In this document: in pieces, positions 27,708-36,254 of the stretch
How the letters are laid out: the number at the start of each line of letters is the position of its first letter
Position numbering within the stretch: position 1 is the first letter of the stretch
DNA from: Candidatus Chlorobium masyuteum
GTDB lineage: Bacteria; Bacteroidota; Chlorobiia; Chlorobiales; Chlorobiaceae
NCBI RefSeq assembly: GCF_011601315.1
Contig: NZ_JAAORA010000003.1
Coordinates: 124,001 to 188,000, forward strand
Reading direction: 5' to 3'
Length of the DNA: 64,000 bases
The notes under the pieces: generated by a model
What the model saw: the letters and a program-made list of their open reading frames with translations, nothing else
The model's database searches: none
What the model was told of the DNA's origin: nothing
Translations under genes and position numbers: made by a program

Positions 27708-29003
27708 TCAGAGCGTGCCTTTTTTTTCCGGAAACAGTGCGGTCTGATATCCAAGGCAGCGGTAGCCGTTTGCTGCCGAGTCATGATCTATACTCCTGAC
27801 CCATTCAGCTCCTTTGCTCAACTCCTGCTTGACCCAGTTGCAGATACTGATCGTTATGCCATGCTTATCTGCGGAATTCCGGATCTTCTCCAGATAGCCG
27901 GTACAGATGCTGCGCTCTGGTGCCAGTCTGGAGCGTTGTTTGATATGGTTCTGATTTTCGCCCGACAGATAGGGCCTGAAAAACTCACCGATGAGTTCAG
28001 GGTTGTAGTGGTTGATGTAGTTCGCAAGAATGACCAGATTGCGTATTTCGGTAGTCAGAAATTCCGGTTTGATATTTCGTACACCGGAGGATGCCAGAAG
28101 CGACATATAGGTATCGATGTTCTCCTCTGTAAGGTAGGGGAGCATCAGCGGCTGACAGAGCACCGACTCGGCAAACATACCAAGCTCCCTGCATTGAACA
28201 AGCGTCTCAAGACGCTCTTCAATGGAAGCGGCATTCGGCTCAAGAACATCGCGAAGATAGAGCGGCATAATCCCGATGCTGCCGTTCATCTGAATTTTCG
28301 ATGCAATTTTACCCATCAGCGAGAACAGGGTGTCACCCTGGTGTTTTACCTGCAAGTGCTTTGGACCGGCTTTGGTTGCAATGAAAATACGGACCGGAGA
28401 GTCGGGATTGTTGTCAAAATGTCGAATAAAGGTCCTGAATATATCGTGGGCTATACCGTTGTAGAGGTGTGGCTCTGAAAACGCTTCGGTTTTCGGCGAA
28501 AAGTAGTAAAAGAGCGCCTTCTGACGGTTCTCTTCAAGAGAGTTGGCCAGCCGGTCTGCGTAGTTGGTATAGACCGTGATCGGTTTTACATGGTTGCCAT
28601 CGGTCACCAGACAGTACTGGCAGGCTACTGCGCATGACCCCGAAGAAGGGGAGACCTCAAGAACATTGGTAGGGCAGAGACCCGTGTAGTTGTGAATCTC
28701 CAGCGGCTCAGCGGGATCAGTAAGCCTCTCCTCGAAATGATCGCCGGGAGTAAGATTATTATTTTCAAAAAGTTTGGCAAACCACACCGAACCAAGTTCA
28801 AGCTGGGAGGCCACCTCAGGCGTGATCTCATAGTCCAGACCAAGATCAAGGAGGCATTTGCTGTCGATTTTCAGGGGTACAAAGCCCTTCAATTCCGTAC
28901 AGGCCGGTCGATGGGCAATGTAGTTAAAACGGGTACGTACAGGCATTGGCGCCTGTTTTGAATTGCTGTCTGACTGGATGGCGAAATTTGTTTCCGGGGG
29001 CAT
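27708..29003 (-). CDS. radical SAM-like protein at the head of the NRPS operon
   Basis: About 431 residues from the ATG at 29003; a TTG at 29018 and a later ATG at 28946 are alternative starts. The central CAVACQYC is a Cx3Cx2C motif, as used to bind a 4Fe-4S cluster in radical SAM enzymes. NYTGLCPTNV and IFIATKAGPKHL lie on either side of a fold that resembles the spore-photoproduct-lyase-like group, but I cannot place it in a named family. Only 6 bases separate its stop from the large NRPS start, so the two are almost surely co-transcribed. A role in making an unusual building block or modifying the peptide is inferred from position only. No SPASM-like cysteine cluster is visible at the C terminus. 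Confidence 0.75.
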   Translation of the reverse strand: MPPETNFAIQSDSNSKQAPMPVRTRFNYIAHRPACTELKGFVPLKIDSKCLLDLGLDYEITPEVASQLELGSVWFAKLFENNNLTPGDHFEERLTDPAEPLEIHNYTGLCPTNVLEVSPSSGSCAVACQYCLVTDGNHVKPITVYTNYADRLANSLEENRQKALFYYFSPKTEAFSEPHLYNGIAHDIFRTFIRHFDNNPDSPVRIFIATKAGPKHLQVKHQGDTLFSLMGKIASKIQMNGSIGIMPLYLRDVLEPNAASIEERLETLVQCRELGMFAESVLCQPLMLPYLTEENIDTYMSLLASSGVRNIKPEFLTTEIRNLVILANYINHYNPELIGEFFRPYLSGENQNHIKQRSRLAPERSICTGYLEKIRNSADKHGITISICNWVKQELSKGAEWVRSIDHDSAANGYRCLGYQTALFPEKKGTL

Positions 29004-29198
29004 AAACGGGGGGGTCAAATGTTTTTTATCCCTTTACTTCTTACTGCACAAGCCTTGTAACGACACCACTATGTACTCCGAAAGGCAGAAAACTCCTCTT
29101 CAGCTCTTCAAAAAAAGGGAGATGCCACAAACACAAACAGTATCCCTTAATTTATTCTTGCATCAAGAGAAACCTGCCGTCAAACAAAAGTAATATAA

Positions 29199-29214
29199 TG
29201 GCACTCCAATTGAA
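29199..29214 (+). promoter_or_regulatory. possible sigma-54 promoter upstream of the SPFH gene
   Basis: TGGCAC, five bases (TCCAA), then TTGAA. This matches the -24 box fully and the spacing of the sigma-54 consensus (TGGCAC-N5-TTGC), except that the final GC is GA. The SPFH start lies 168 bases downstream, a long leader. The other three candidates in this window have the same TTG-A/T ending. Confidence 0.4.
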
Positions 29215-29326
29215 AGTGGAGAATTTTATTTGTAATGATTTTTCTTTATAATTAATCGGTTACAGCTTGAATCGATTAAAGTTACTGCCGCAAGTCATTG
29301 ATAACGAATCTGATCAAGCTTGTTTT

Positions 29327-29349
29327 ATGTATGCTTGTTTTACATACAT
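29327..29349. repeat. 7-base inverted repeat, possible operator or hairpin
   Basis: ATGTATG and CATACAT flank a 9-base loop, 34 bases before the SPFH start. There is no T-run, so a terminator is unlikely. An operator or an mRNA hairpin near the ribosome binding region is possible. Confidence 0.4.
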
Positions 29350-29382
29350 GTTCTGCGGAAGAAGTATTTAGCTGCATAAAAT

Positions 29383-30264
29383 ATGATGAACTCTGTAATA
29401 CAACCTCTCCGCGAATGGCTCGCCAAATGCAACACCTTCATTAAATCTTTCGTCCGCCAGAATGCACTTCCGCTGATTTCATCGGTTTTGCTCTTTATTC
29501 TTGTGATCCTCTTCTTTTTTGACCGTACGGTCATTTCAATACAGTCCGGCCAGAGGGGCGTTCTGTGGAGATGGCTCGGGGCAGGAACCGTTATTGATAC
29601 CGTCTATCCTGAAGGGGTACATCTGATTCTGCCTTTTAACAAGATGTTTATCTACAATATCCGCAAGCAGCAGTTCAGTGATGCAATAGATGTTCTTACC
29701 GTTGACGGACTCACGGTGCGGGTCAAGTACACGGTGCGTTACTACCTGGAACCGGCAACACTTCCACTGCTCCATCAGTACGTTGGTCCTGACTTTGTCA
29801 ACGTGGCAATTCGCCCCGATGTCCGTTCAGTTGTCCGCACCCTGTTCGGACAGTATAAACCCGAAGAGATCTACACATCCCAGAAGGCAATTCAGCTGCT
29901 CTTCAGCGAAAAATCCAAGGTCCACCTTGCTGCACGTTTTGTAAAGATTGACGATGTCCCCATTGAATCGATTACGCTTCCCGCAAGCATCTCCAAAGCA
30001 ATTGAAGAGAAAATGGTTCAGCAGCAGCGCGAGGGTGAGTATGTCTACCGCCTCTCGATTGCCCAAAAAGAGGCTGATCGGTTACAGATTGAATCCGAAG
30101 GAATTCGAATCTATAACGAGACGGTAAACAAAAGTTTAACTGCTTCTGTGCTCAAATGGGAGGGCATTCGTGCCACACGCGAACTGGCAAAATCTTCGAA
30201 TGCAAAGGTTGTCGTGATAGGTTCCGGCCAATCCGGCCTGCCGATTATTCTTGGCAAGGATTGA
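29383..30264 (+). CDS. SPFH/prohibitin-family membrane protein
   Basis: 293 residues with one membrane segment at about 32-50 (LISSVLLFILVILFFFDR). An SPFH domain follows (IQSGQRGVLWRW, PEGVHLILPFNKMF) and then a helical region rich in E, Q and R (about 205-265). Proteins of this group form membrane-anchored oligomers that organise membrane microdomains or regulate proteases (HflK/HflC, prohibitins). The next gene starts 3 bases later and encodes an exported solute-binding protein, so the two are one transcription unit. The length is close to the usual 280-330. The substrate or partner cannot be told from sequence. Confidence 0.88.
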   Translation: MMNSVIQPLREWLAKCNTFIKSFVRQNALPLISSVLLFILVILFFFDRTVISIQSGQRGVLWRWLGAGTVIDTVYPEGVHLILPFNKMFIYNIRKQQFSDAIDVLTVDGLTVRVKYTVRYYLEPATLPLLHQYVGPDFVNVAIRPDVRSVVRTLFGQYKPEEIYTSQKAIQLLFSEKSKVHLAARFVKIDDVPIESITLPASISKAIEEKMVQQQREGEYVYRLSIAQKEADRLQIESEGIRIYNETVNKSLTASVLKWEGIRATRELAKSSNAKVVVIGSGQSGLPIILGKD

Positions 30265-30267
30265 GCG

Positions 30268-31419
30268 ATGAAAAAAAAGATTTTCTGGGCAGTTGCCACC
30301 ATCCTGCTCGCACTCCTCGTCTTTACCCAGTTCGGCTCCTATGAAGACAAGGCAAAGCGCCGGTTCAAGGTGTTGAACGAACCTTCCGATGAGGTTATTA
30401 TCGGTGTTTGCTGGCCATTTTCCGTCAACCGTGACGGCATGGCCGATGGACTTCATCTGGCGCTGGATGAGATCAACTCCCGCAGGCTCGCAGGCCCTTA
30501 CACCATCCGCCTTGTTGAACGGGATGATGAGTTTGACAATAAAAAGCATAAAAAAATTGCCAGGGAGTTTGCTGACAGAGCTGACATGAGCGCTGTTCTG
30601 GGCTACTACGATGACGGCCCGTCAATCAGGGCATCATCGATCTATGAGTCGAGCCGGCTCCTGCATTTGATGATCGGTGCCAACAACACCGACATGACCT
30701 CTCACGGATTCAACTATATCAACCGCACCATCCTGTCAAGCGACCGGATCGCATTGAAACTGGCCAAACTGACAACAGATCTCGGTTACCGCAAAATCGT
30801 TGTCTTATGGGAGGAGGATGCCTATGGAGAAGATCTGGCCTATCAGTATCAGGTCGGACTTGATCAGCTCAATGCCCAGGTTGTCTATCAATGGTCCTAC
30901 TCCCGTAAAAATGTTGATTTCCGGCTGCTGGTCAACGATCTTAAAATTGTTGATGCCGATATGATCTTTTTCAGCGGTCTCGAACCTATCGCGGGTGATT
31001 TTTTACGCATGGCAAGGAAGGTCGGGCTGAAAACTCCCGTTATCGGCGCGTTCAGCAATACTCCCGAAATGCGTGCACATGCCGGTGCCGTTGGATTCGA
31101 AGGGGCGATTATGTTCGATTTCTATAATCCCCGCTCACAAACCCCTGAAAACCAGCTCTTCGTCAACAAGTTTTTTTCGCGCTACGGTCGCTATCCTGAT
31201 GCCTGGGCCGCCCAAAGCTACGACGCACTCCATATCCTTGCAAAGGCAATCAAGTTCACCGGCTCACGCAACCCTCTTGACCTCTCCTACGCCATCAGAT
31301 ATGCCGATGCATATAACGGTGCAAATGGCCGATATAAATTTGACCGGGCGGGCAATCTTGAAGACAAACCTATATATCTTTACAAGATTCAGAAGGGCGT
31401 CCCGGTACTTCTCGAATAA
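30268..31419 (+). CDS. orphan periplasmic binding protein, branched-chain amino acid type
   Basis: 383 residues with an N-terminal signal or anchor (KKKIFWAVATILLALLVFTQF) and no lipobox cysteine. The body fits the type I periplasmic-binding fold used for Leu/Ile/Val and urea-type ABC importers: VIIGVCWPFSVNRDGMADGLHLALDEIN at the start, AQSYDALHILAKAI near the end. No permease or ATPase gene is nearby. It starts 3 bases after the SPFH gene, so it may act as a sensor or partner for that membrane complex, or serve a transporter encoded elsewhere. The ligand is unknown. Confidence 0.85.
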   Translation: MKKKIFWAVATILLALLVFTQFGSYEDKAKRRFKVLNEPSDEVIIGVCWPFSVNRDGMADGLHLALDEINSRRLAGPYTIRLVERDDEFDNKKHKKIAREFADRADMSAVLGYYDDGPSIRASSIYESSRLLHLMIGANNTDMTSHGFNYINRTILSSDRIALKLAKLTTDLGYRKIVVLWEEDAYGEDLAYQYQVGLDQLNAQVVYQWSYSRKNVDFRLLVNDLKIVDADMIFFSGLEPIAGDFLRMARKVGLKTPVIGAFSNTPEMRAHAGAVGFEGAIMFDFYNPRSQTPENQLFVNKFFSRYGRYPDAWAAQSYDALHILAKAIKFTGSRNPLDLSYAIRYADAYNGANGRYKFDRAGNLEDKPIYLYKIQKGVPVLLE

Positions 31420-31548
31420 AAAGTACCTCTTTCACTCTATTTTTGCTTCCGCACTGAATTAGGGTATTTTTGAGTATATTTATTTACGTGTATTACGTGT
31501 AATAAGTGCAATCAACTTTTCAACGCTTTGAAATAAAGGAGATTACTT

Positions 31549-32085
31549 ATGAAAGAGAACACAGACGAAACCTCTGCCGAGGTGGTTGCTGAAAGTGTCA
31601 ACGACACTCTTGATCGTGATCAGCGTGTTGAGAAACATGCAAGAAATCACATTCTGACAGCAATGGGCATAGGACTTTTTCCTCTGCCGATCATTGATAT
31701 GGTTGCGCTGGTCGGTGTACAGCTTGACATGATCAGGACGATTGCCAATGAATACCATGTGCCATTCAGACGCGATCTCGGAAAATCCGTCATCACAACC
31801 CTGCTTGGCGGTTTTGTACCTGTTGCACTGGGCGGAACGCTTGCCAGTCTGATCAAATGTATTCCCCTCGTTGGACAGTCTGCCGGCGCAGTTACCATGC
31901 CGGTTGTCGCAGGAGCTGCCACCTACGCGATTTCCAGGGTATTTATCCAGCACTTCGAATCAGGCGGCACGTTTCTTGATATGGATCCTGCCAAGGTAAA
32001 GGTCCATTTTGCCGAGCAGTTTGAAAAAGGGAAGAAGGTTGCATCCGATTTGAAGAAAGAGGGCAAGGCAAGCCCGGCTAACTGA
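31549..32085 (+). CDS. DUF697-like membrane-associated protein
   Basis: 178 residues, preceded by a strong ribosome binding site (AAGGAGA, 31537-31543). The region from residue 28 to 150 (KHARNHILTAMGIGLFPLPIIDM; GKSVITTLLGGFVPVALGGT; LIKCIPLVGQSAGAV) matches my memory of DUF697, a domain with two hydrophobic hairpins often linked to GTPases or tellurite-resistance-like proteins. Both ends are charged. No partner GTPase is adjacent. A strong terminator follows, so it is probably transcribed alone. Function is unknown. Confidence 0.75.
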   Translation: MKENTDETSAEVVAESVNDTLDRDQRVEKHARNHILTAMGIGLFPLPIIDMVALVGVQLDMIRTIANEYHVPFRRDLGKSVITTLLGGFVPVALGGTLASLIKCIPLVGQSAGAVTMPVVAGAATYAISRVFIQHFESGGTFLDMDPAKVKVHFAEQFEKGKKVASDLKKEGKASPAN

Positions 32086-32113
32086 TTACGTCCACAAGGC
32101 AACCACAGCTTTC

Positions 32114-32160
32114 AAAACAGTGCGGAAACCCGCTACGTATTTCTGCACTGTTTTGTTTTT
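32114..32160 (+). terminator. rho-independent terminator
   Basis: A 14-base stem (AAAACAGTGCGGAA with TTCTGCACTGTTTT, one G-U pair) is followed by GTTTTTTT. It lies 28 bases after the DUF697-like gene. Confidence 0.9.
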
Positions 32161-32195
32161 TTCTCTTTTTTCTTTTGAATTTCATCCGGGAACAA

Positions 32196-32417
32196 ATGGC
32201 TACACTCATCTACTTTGCGCTCTGTCTGCTGATTGCCACGCTTGGCAAAAACAGAAAATTCGGTTTCTGGGGCTATTTTTTCTGCTCTTTTTTCCTCTCT
32301 CCCGCTGTAGGAGCACTCCTTTTTATTGCTTCTGACCCGCGTCCGAAAGAGGAGAACAAATCTCCTGATGCTTCTTCCCATTCAGAAGCGGGAACAAAGA
32401 GGCATATCCCCGCCTGA
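32196..32417 (+). CDS. small membrane protein, two predicted helices
   Basis: 73 residues from the ATG at 32196, chosen over a TTG 21 bases upstream because CCGGGA lies just before it. TLIYFALCLLIATLG and FGFWGYFFCSFFLSPAVGALLFIA are two membrane helices joined by KNRKF. The tail is hydrophilic. Short proteins of this shape (a GKNRKxGFWG turn, then a SPxxG helix) are common unannotated ORFs in many bacteria. Function unknown. Confidence 0.65.
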   Translation: MATLIYFALCLLIATLGKNRKFGFWGYFFCSFFLSPAVGALLFIASDPRPKEENKSPDASSHSEAGTKRHIPA

Positions 32418-32562
32418 AGATACCCCCTCGGTTGCAAATCTACCGGATCCCGGCTTGAAAGATGATCCTTTTGAGCATTACACACAAAAAAACGGGCACA
32501 TCCAATAATTGTCCTGAGCGTTTTAGTTTCAGGCCCCGCATACCGGTAGCGATGCCCGAATG

Positions 32563-33267
32563 TTAATGGCATGCTGAACATGACTTCGTTGTCTGACGAT
32601 GCAGTTCATCATCCGGTGCCCCTGAACTGCTTATTCGAGATGGAAGGTTTTCAGCTCTTGTGCCGGAAGGGTTGCCGTTGCCTCCATTAATCTCATCCTG
32701 AGGTATAGCCTCTTCCCGGAAGCCTGAGGATGTAAAGGCTCCAGCATGGCGATGATGATGATAGTCAGAACCATCATGCTCCGGCATACCATCTCCGGTA
32801 CCTTGCTCTATCGAAAGCGCTGCAAGAGAGAGACGTTCACCTGAAAGAGCTGCAACCGCCCCCGCTTCGTTACGATCCCACGATTTTGAAATTCCATTGC
32901 CCAGATCAATAATTCCTGAAAAAGGCTGGATACCCGTCAAGGTACCGACACCCGTAAAGAGCGAAAGCAGCACGATCATCACCATCTCTGTCGGACGCCT
33001 GAATCCGGAGGCTGTTTTTGTTTTAAGGTAGGAGAAGAACGCCTTCCAGTTAATCAAAAACAGATGGCAGAGCGAGAAAAGTGAAAAGGCGAATCCGAAA
33101 ATAGTGTGCTGCTGCTGCCATGCCTGTTTGGAAAGTCCTCCCATCTCCCACATGCCACCCCGGCTTCCCGGAAAAATATAGAGGATCACTCCCGAGAGTA
33201 AAATCATAAGGAAGGAGAGAAAAAGGCCGAAGCTTGTAAATTTCCGCCAGCTGAAAAAGGTGTTCAT
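32563..33267 (-). CDS. DUF4405-like membrane protein with a C-terminal CxxCH
   Basis: 234 residues. The N-terminal 120 are close to the protein at 57297-58130: SWRKFTSFGLFLSFLMILLSG, then QQHTIFGFAFSLFSLCHLFLINWKAF. Two histidines 14 residues apart on one helix are spaced as in membrane b-type cytochromes, so heme binding is plausible. The rest differs from its paralogue. It contains a His-rich stretch and stops immediately after CSACH, a heme c motif. That tail (LHRQTTKSCSACH) resembles the small cytochrome at 58127 (LHRQSKANCSSCH). The gene may be a degraded fusion of the two types. Function: a possible quinol or electron-transfer membrane subunit, inferred. Confidence 0.65.
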   Translation of the reverse strand: MNTFFSWRKFTSFGLFLSFLMILLSGVILYIFPGSRGGMWEMGGLSKQAWQQQHTIFGFAFSLFSLCHLFLINWKAFFSYLKTKTASGFRRPTEMVMIVLLSLFTGVGTLTGIQPFSGIIDLGNGISKSWDRNEAGAVAALSGERLSLAALSIEQGTGDGMPEHDGSDYHHHRHAGAFTSSGFREEAIPQDEINGGNGNPSGTRAENLPSRISSSGAPDDELHRQTTKSCSACH

Positions 33268-33512
33268 GATCTACATTCCATTCAAAATCATTATCAAGAG
33301 ATCTATTCTGTTCTATGCTCTATGGAGTGTGACGCTCATTATTCAGCTTTCCTGTCCTGCAAACTCTTTATCCTGACATTTTCCGAAATGTTGAACTTTT
33401 CGTATTATCGCTTTGTTTATTAAAGTATAGATATATAAGAGGACAAGACGGGCAACGAGAACAGAAATCCTATTATCAAAAAGGTTTTCCGTTCAATCTA
33501 ATGGAGACTAAA
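33268..33512. other. intergenic region, divergent
   Basis: 245 AT-rich bases between divergent genes. It must hold promoters for both, but I cannot assign one. TATAGATATATAAG near 33425 is the most AT-rich part. Confidence 0.4.
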
Positions 33513-33662
33513 ATGCCTGAAATCTTAGCAATTTTAATGTCTGTGGTCTGGATGATCTGCATAGCTTTCTCATTTACCTTCGGGGGACTCATCCACCTTC
33601 TGGTAATTTTTCCCTTTCTGCTGATTATCTACCGCGTAGCAATGAGAGAGGAGTGTTATTAG
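33513..33662 (+). CDS. small membrane protein, lmo0937-like
   Basis: 49 residues, preceded by TGGAG (33502-33506). MPEILAILMSVVWMICIAFS is followed by FTFGGLIHLLVIFPFLLIIYRV, the pattern of the lmo0937/DUF5670 family of very short two-helix proteins (a GGxIHxLLVI core). These are often stress-related, but their role is not known. Confidence 0.75.
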   Translation: MPEILAILMSVVWMICIAFSFTFGGLIHLLVIFPFLLIIYRVAMREECY

Positions 33663-33781
33663 GCTGAACAACATTGCTCAGCATTGGACGTCAAGCCGGG
33701 AACAAAGCGAACCGACCATAGTTACACCACGTTGTACTGCATCCTGAAGTCATTATAGAGAAACATGTTAACTTTCGCCAA

Positions 33782-34375
33782 ATGAAAAAGGATCTCACAG
33801 TATCAGCAACATTCACCAATGGGCGAAGTGCAAGCGAAAAACGAATTGATGATCGACGGAAGGAGCACCGACGGGCCGGGTCATCACCTGAAGAGATGCA
33901 CCGATTGATCCATGAAATGGCTATTCAAAAATTCGAACTTGAAATGCAGAATGAGGAGCTTCTTCAGGCCAGAGAAGAGCTGAAAGATGGGCTGGATAGA
34001 TTCACCAGGCTTTATGATTTTTCGCCCGCAGGTTATGCGACCCTTGCACGCGACAGCACGATAATCGAAATAAACCTTACCGGTGCCGGGATGCTTGGTG
34101 TAGAGCGATCACTGTTGGCGGGTGATCGTTTTGGAAGGTTTATTGCGCCGGATGATCTCGCGATTTTTAACGCTCTTCTCGACAGGGTGTTCAATCTGAA
34201 GGAGCAGGGCAGTTGTGACCTCTGCCTCCTGCAGAGTAAATCTTCAAATCAGAATCATGGAAGTCAGGCAAACCTCATTCCGGACATGTCAGAGCAGCTG
34301 AAGGTTCGTATTGAGGCTATTGCGAGTGATGACACTCAGGAGTGCCTCACCGTATTCACCTCTGTAAAAGGATAA
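33782..34375 (+). CDS. PAS-domain protein without output domain
   Basis: 197 residues. A basic N terminus is followed by a coiled-coil-like region (MHRLIHEMAIQKFELEMQNEELLQAREEL, about 40-70) and a PAS domain (FTRLYDFSPAGYATLARDSTIIEINLTGAGMLGVERSLL). The same coil-PAS arrangement usually sits at the start of hybrid histidine kinases or diguanylate cyclases in sulfur and acetate-oxidising anaerobes. Here the frame stops after one PAS domain. It is either a truncated kinase or a stand-alone sensor. No kinase remnant is visible in the following 100 bases. Confidence 0.75.
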   Translation: MKKDLTVSATFTNGRSASEKRIDDRRKEHRRAGSSPEEMHRLIHEMAIQKFELEMQNEELLQAREELKDGLDRFTRLYDFSPAGYATLARDSTIIEINLTGAGMLGVERSLLAGDRFGRFIAPDDLAIFNALLDRVFNLKEQGSCDLCLLQSKSSNQNHGSQANLIPDMSEQLKVRIEAIASDDTQECLTVFTSVKG

Positions 34376-34473
34376 CGCCGACAGGACTATTCGCTTCATC
34401 CGTATGCATGAACGGTTTATTGCGAAACCCGGAATTGGACGTGATTTCATAATGAAAACAACAGATACAACTT

Positions 34474-35466
34474 ATGAGCTTCTGGCGTGCGATAATGCTC
34501 AAACCTCTCTGTGCGGTGATTGTCTGTTCAACAGCCTTGTTCGGAATGATGATGCCCCCGGGAGTTTATGGGGTGCCGATGCCCTCATCACTTCGGATGG
34601 ATTATACCGAATACAATCAGCTCAGCATCGTGTTAAAAAAATTCGGCTGGCTTGAACAGGAGTTCAAGGCCGATAATCTGCCTGTCAGCTGGATTTATAG
34701 AGGAAAAGGAGAGGATGGAATCAAATATTTGGCCAAAGGAACGGTCGATTTTGTCTCTGTAGATGCGTTAGGCGCTTTTATCAGTAAAGCAAACGGTCAC
34801 CCGGTCAAGACGGTCTACATGTTTTCGCGACCGGAATGGACAATGCTGCTGGTGACTCGGGACTCTCCCTACAACTCTCTCGTGGAGTTAAAGGGAAAAA
34901 AAATAGCAGCATTAACAGAAAGCTATCCCTGGTATTTCCTGCTTCGTGCACTGCATAAGTCCGGCTTGCGGAAGGGAGATGTTACTATTCTGCCACTGCA
35001 GCTTCCTGACGGACGAACAGCTCTTGAAGAGTTGAGGGTTGACGCATGGGTTGGCGCAGAACCATTTATTGCCACCAGCCGGCTGGAAAGTGGTTTCCGA
35101 GCGATATACCGAAACCCCGAATATAACAGCTCCGGGTTCTTGAATACAACAGAAGCATTTGCTGCAAAATATCCAGAGGTTGTTGCCCGGGTTGTCAGGA
35201 TTTATGAGATGGTGCGCAAGTGGGCAATCCGCCATCCCGATGAGTTGGCTGAGATCTATGCGGATGAAACAGGAATCTCTTTGCCTGTTGCTCAATTGAT
35301 AATCAGTCAGATTGATTTGTCGCGTCCGCTTCCGAACAGAAGTGATCTGAAAATATTGATGGATGCAGCTCCTCTGCTGGAAGCAGAAAAACTGATTAAA
35401 CAGGGGACAGCGGTGGAGCGGGTAGTCGGGGATCTGGTTGATTTCAGTTATCTGACACAAAAATAA
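34474..35466 (+). CDS. orphan NMT1/SsuA-type solute-binding protein
   Basis: 330 residues from the ATG at 34474; the ATG at 34495 gives a cleaner signal peptide (MLKPLCAVIVCSTALFGMMMPPGVYG). Neither has a clear ribosome binding site. The fold is the two-lobed type of taurine, sulfonate and thiamine-precursor binders: YNQLSIVLKKFGWLEQEF at the start, then KGTVDFVSVDALGAFISKANG and SLVELKGKKIAALTES. No permease or ATPase is adjacent, so it may serve a transporter elsewhere. The ligand cannot be told. Confidence 0.82.
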   Translation: MSFWRAIMLKPLCAVIVCSTALFGMMMPPGVYGVPMPSSLRMDYTEYNQLSIVLKKFGWLEQEFKADNLPVSWIYRGKGEDGIKYLAKGTVDFVSVDALGAFISKANGHPVKTVYMFSRPEWTMLLVTRDSPYNSLVELKGKKIAALTESYPWYFLLRALHKSGLRKGDVTILPLQLPDGRTALEELRVDAWVGAEPFIATSRLESGFRAIYRNPEYNSSGFLNTTEAFAAKYPEVVARVVRIYEMVRKWAIRHPDELAEIYADETGISLPVAQLIISQIDLSRPLPNRSDLKILMDAAPLLEAEKLIKQGTAVERVVGDLVDFSYLTQK

Positions 35467-35617
35467 TGATATAAAGATTAACTCCTGACGGCAATAGCCG
35501 GCGAGAGTTGATCGGAATGCAGGAGCGTGATGACAAATGGAGACGAAAAAGAGGCGATTTACACGGCACGACACGGTGCAACATATTACGGAATAACATA
35601 TTAACAGGAGATATGCA

Positions 35618-36022
35618 ATGAAAAACAAAACATTATTAGTTGCAGGAGTTCTTTTTGGAACACTGCATCTTAATGTTCCGGATGGGATGGCCATGAGCCC
35701 TGGAGGCAGAGGTGGCACATCAATTGTTATCAGTACACAACCACGGTTTATCGACATTCCGGATCAGGGGTTCTCTGTATCAGTAGGAAGTCCTTATGAT
35801 ATAGTCAGTTACAATAGTCAATACTATCTGTACCAGAATGGTTCGTGGTATAACTCAAGGGACTACAGAGGGCCATGGCAGGTAACTCGCGAGAGCAACC
35901 TTCCAGAAAGAATAAGACGACATCGTATAGCCGATATTCGACGCTATCGCGATACAGAGAACAGCAGACGTGGAAACAATGGTCAGAATCAGCGCGATAA
36001 CAACAATAACAATCGACGGTAA
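35618..36022 (+). CDS. small exported protein, paralogue of the repeat protein at 37562
   Basis: 134 residues with a signal peptide (KNKTLLVAGVLFGTLHLNVPDGMA) and a good ribosome binding site (AGGAGAT). The core YDIVSYNSQYYLYQNGSWYNSRDYRGPWQVTRESNLPERIRRHRIADIRR aligns with residues 62-112 of the protein at 37562. This Tyr/Trp-rich motif (YYLYxNxxWYxSxxYRGPW) recalls the YXWGXW-type repeats of exported proteins. The C terminus is Arg/Asn-rich and probably disordered. Function unknown; an envelope location is likely. Confidence 0.7.
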   Translation: MKNKTLLVAGVLFGTLHLNVPDGMAMSPGGRGGTSIVISTQPRFIDIPDQGFSVSVGSPYDIVSYNSQYYLYQNGSWYNSRDYRGPWQVTRESNLPERIRRHRIADIRRYRDTENSRRGNNGQNQRDNNNNNRR

Positions 36023-36103
36023 CACTGTCCGGTTCAGAGAAAGAAGAACAGAAAGGCTTTGATGATAACAAGAAGTTTTCGATAAAATAACCAGGAGAAA
36101 ATC

Positions 36104-36238
36104 ATGAAATACTATGCACTCTTAATTTTACTTTCCGTAGCTCTTGCCGGATGCTCATCATCACTCAAAGGTAGTGTTGGCAGCACCAGCACTCCTGAGC
36201 CGTCAAAAACAGGCAGTAACATGACCGCCAGCAAGTAA
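36104..36238 (+). CDS. small lipoprotein
   Basis: 44 residues after AGGAGAAA. KYYALLILLSVALAGC is a lipoprotein signal peptide with lipobox LAGC. The mature part is only about 28 residues, rich in Ser, Thr and Pro. A strong hairpin follows. Function unknown. Confidence 0.75.
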   Translation: MKYYALLILLSVALAGCSSSLKGSVGSTSTPEPSKTGSNMTASK

Positions 36239-36254
36239 CCACATCAAAAAATTT

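Larger units (their letters stand above)
29019..29382. other. divergent intergenic region between the NRPS operon and the SPFH gene
   Basis: 364 AT-rich bases with no gene. It should hold the minus-strand promoter of the NRPS operon, but I see no clear consensus for it. On the plus strand it holds a sigma-54-like element (29199-29214), a TATAAT at 29247-29252 with only a weak -35, and a hairpin at 29327-29349. Confidence 0.6.

Noticed and set aside
34404-34655. 83-codon plus-strand frame overlapping the start of the binding-protein gene
   Set aside because: It runs in a different frame from the binding protein and shows no domain or signal peptide.
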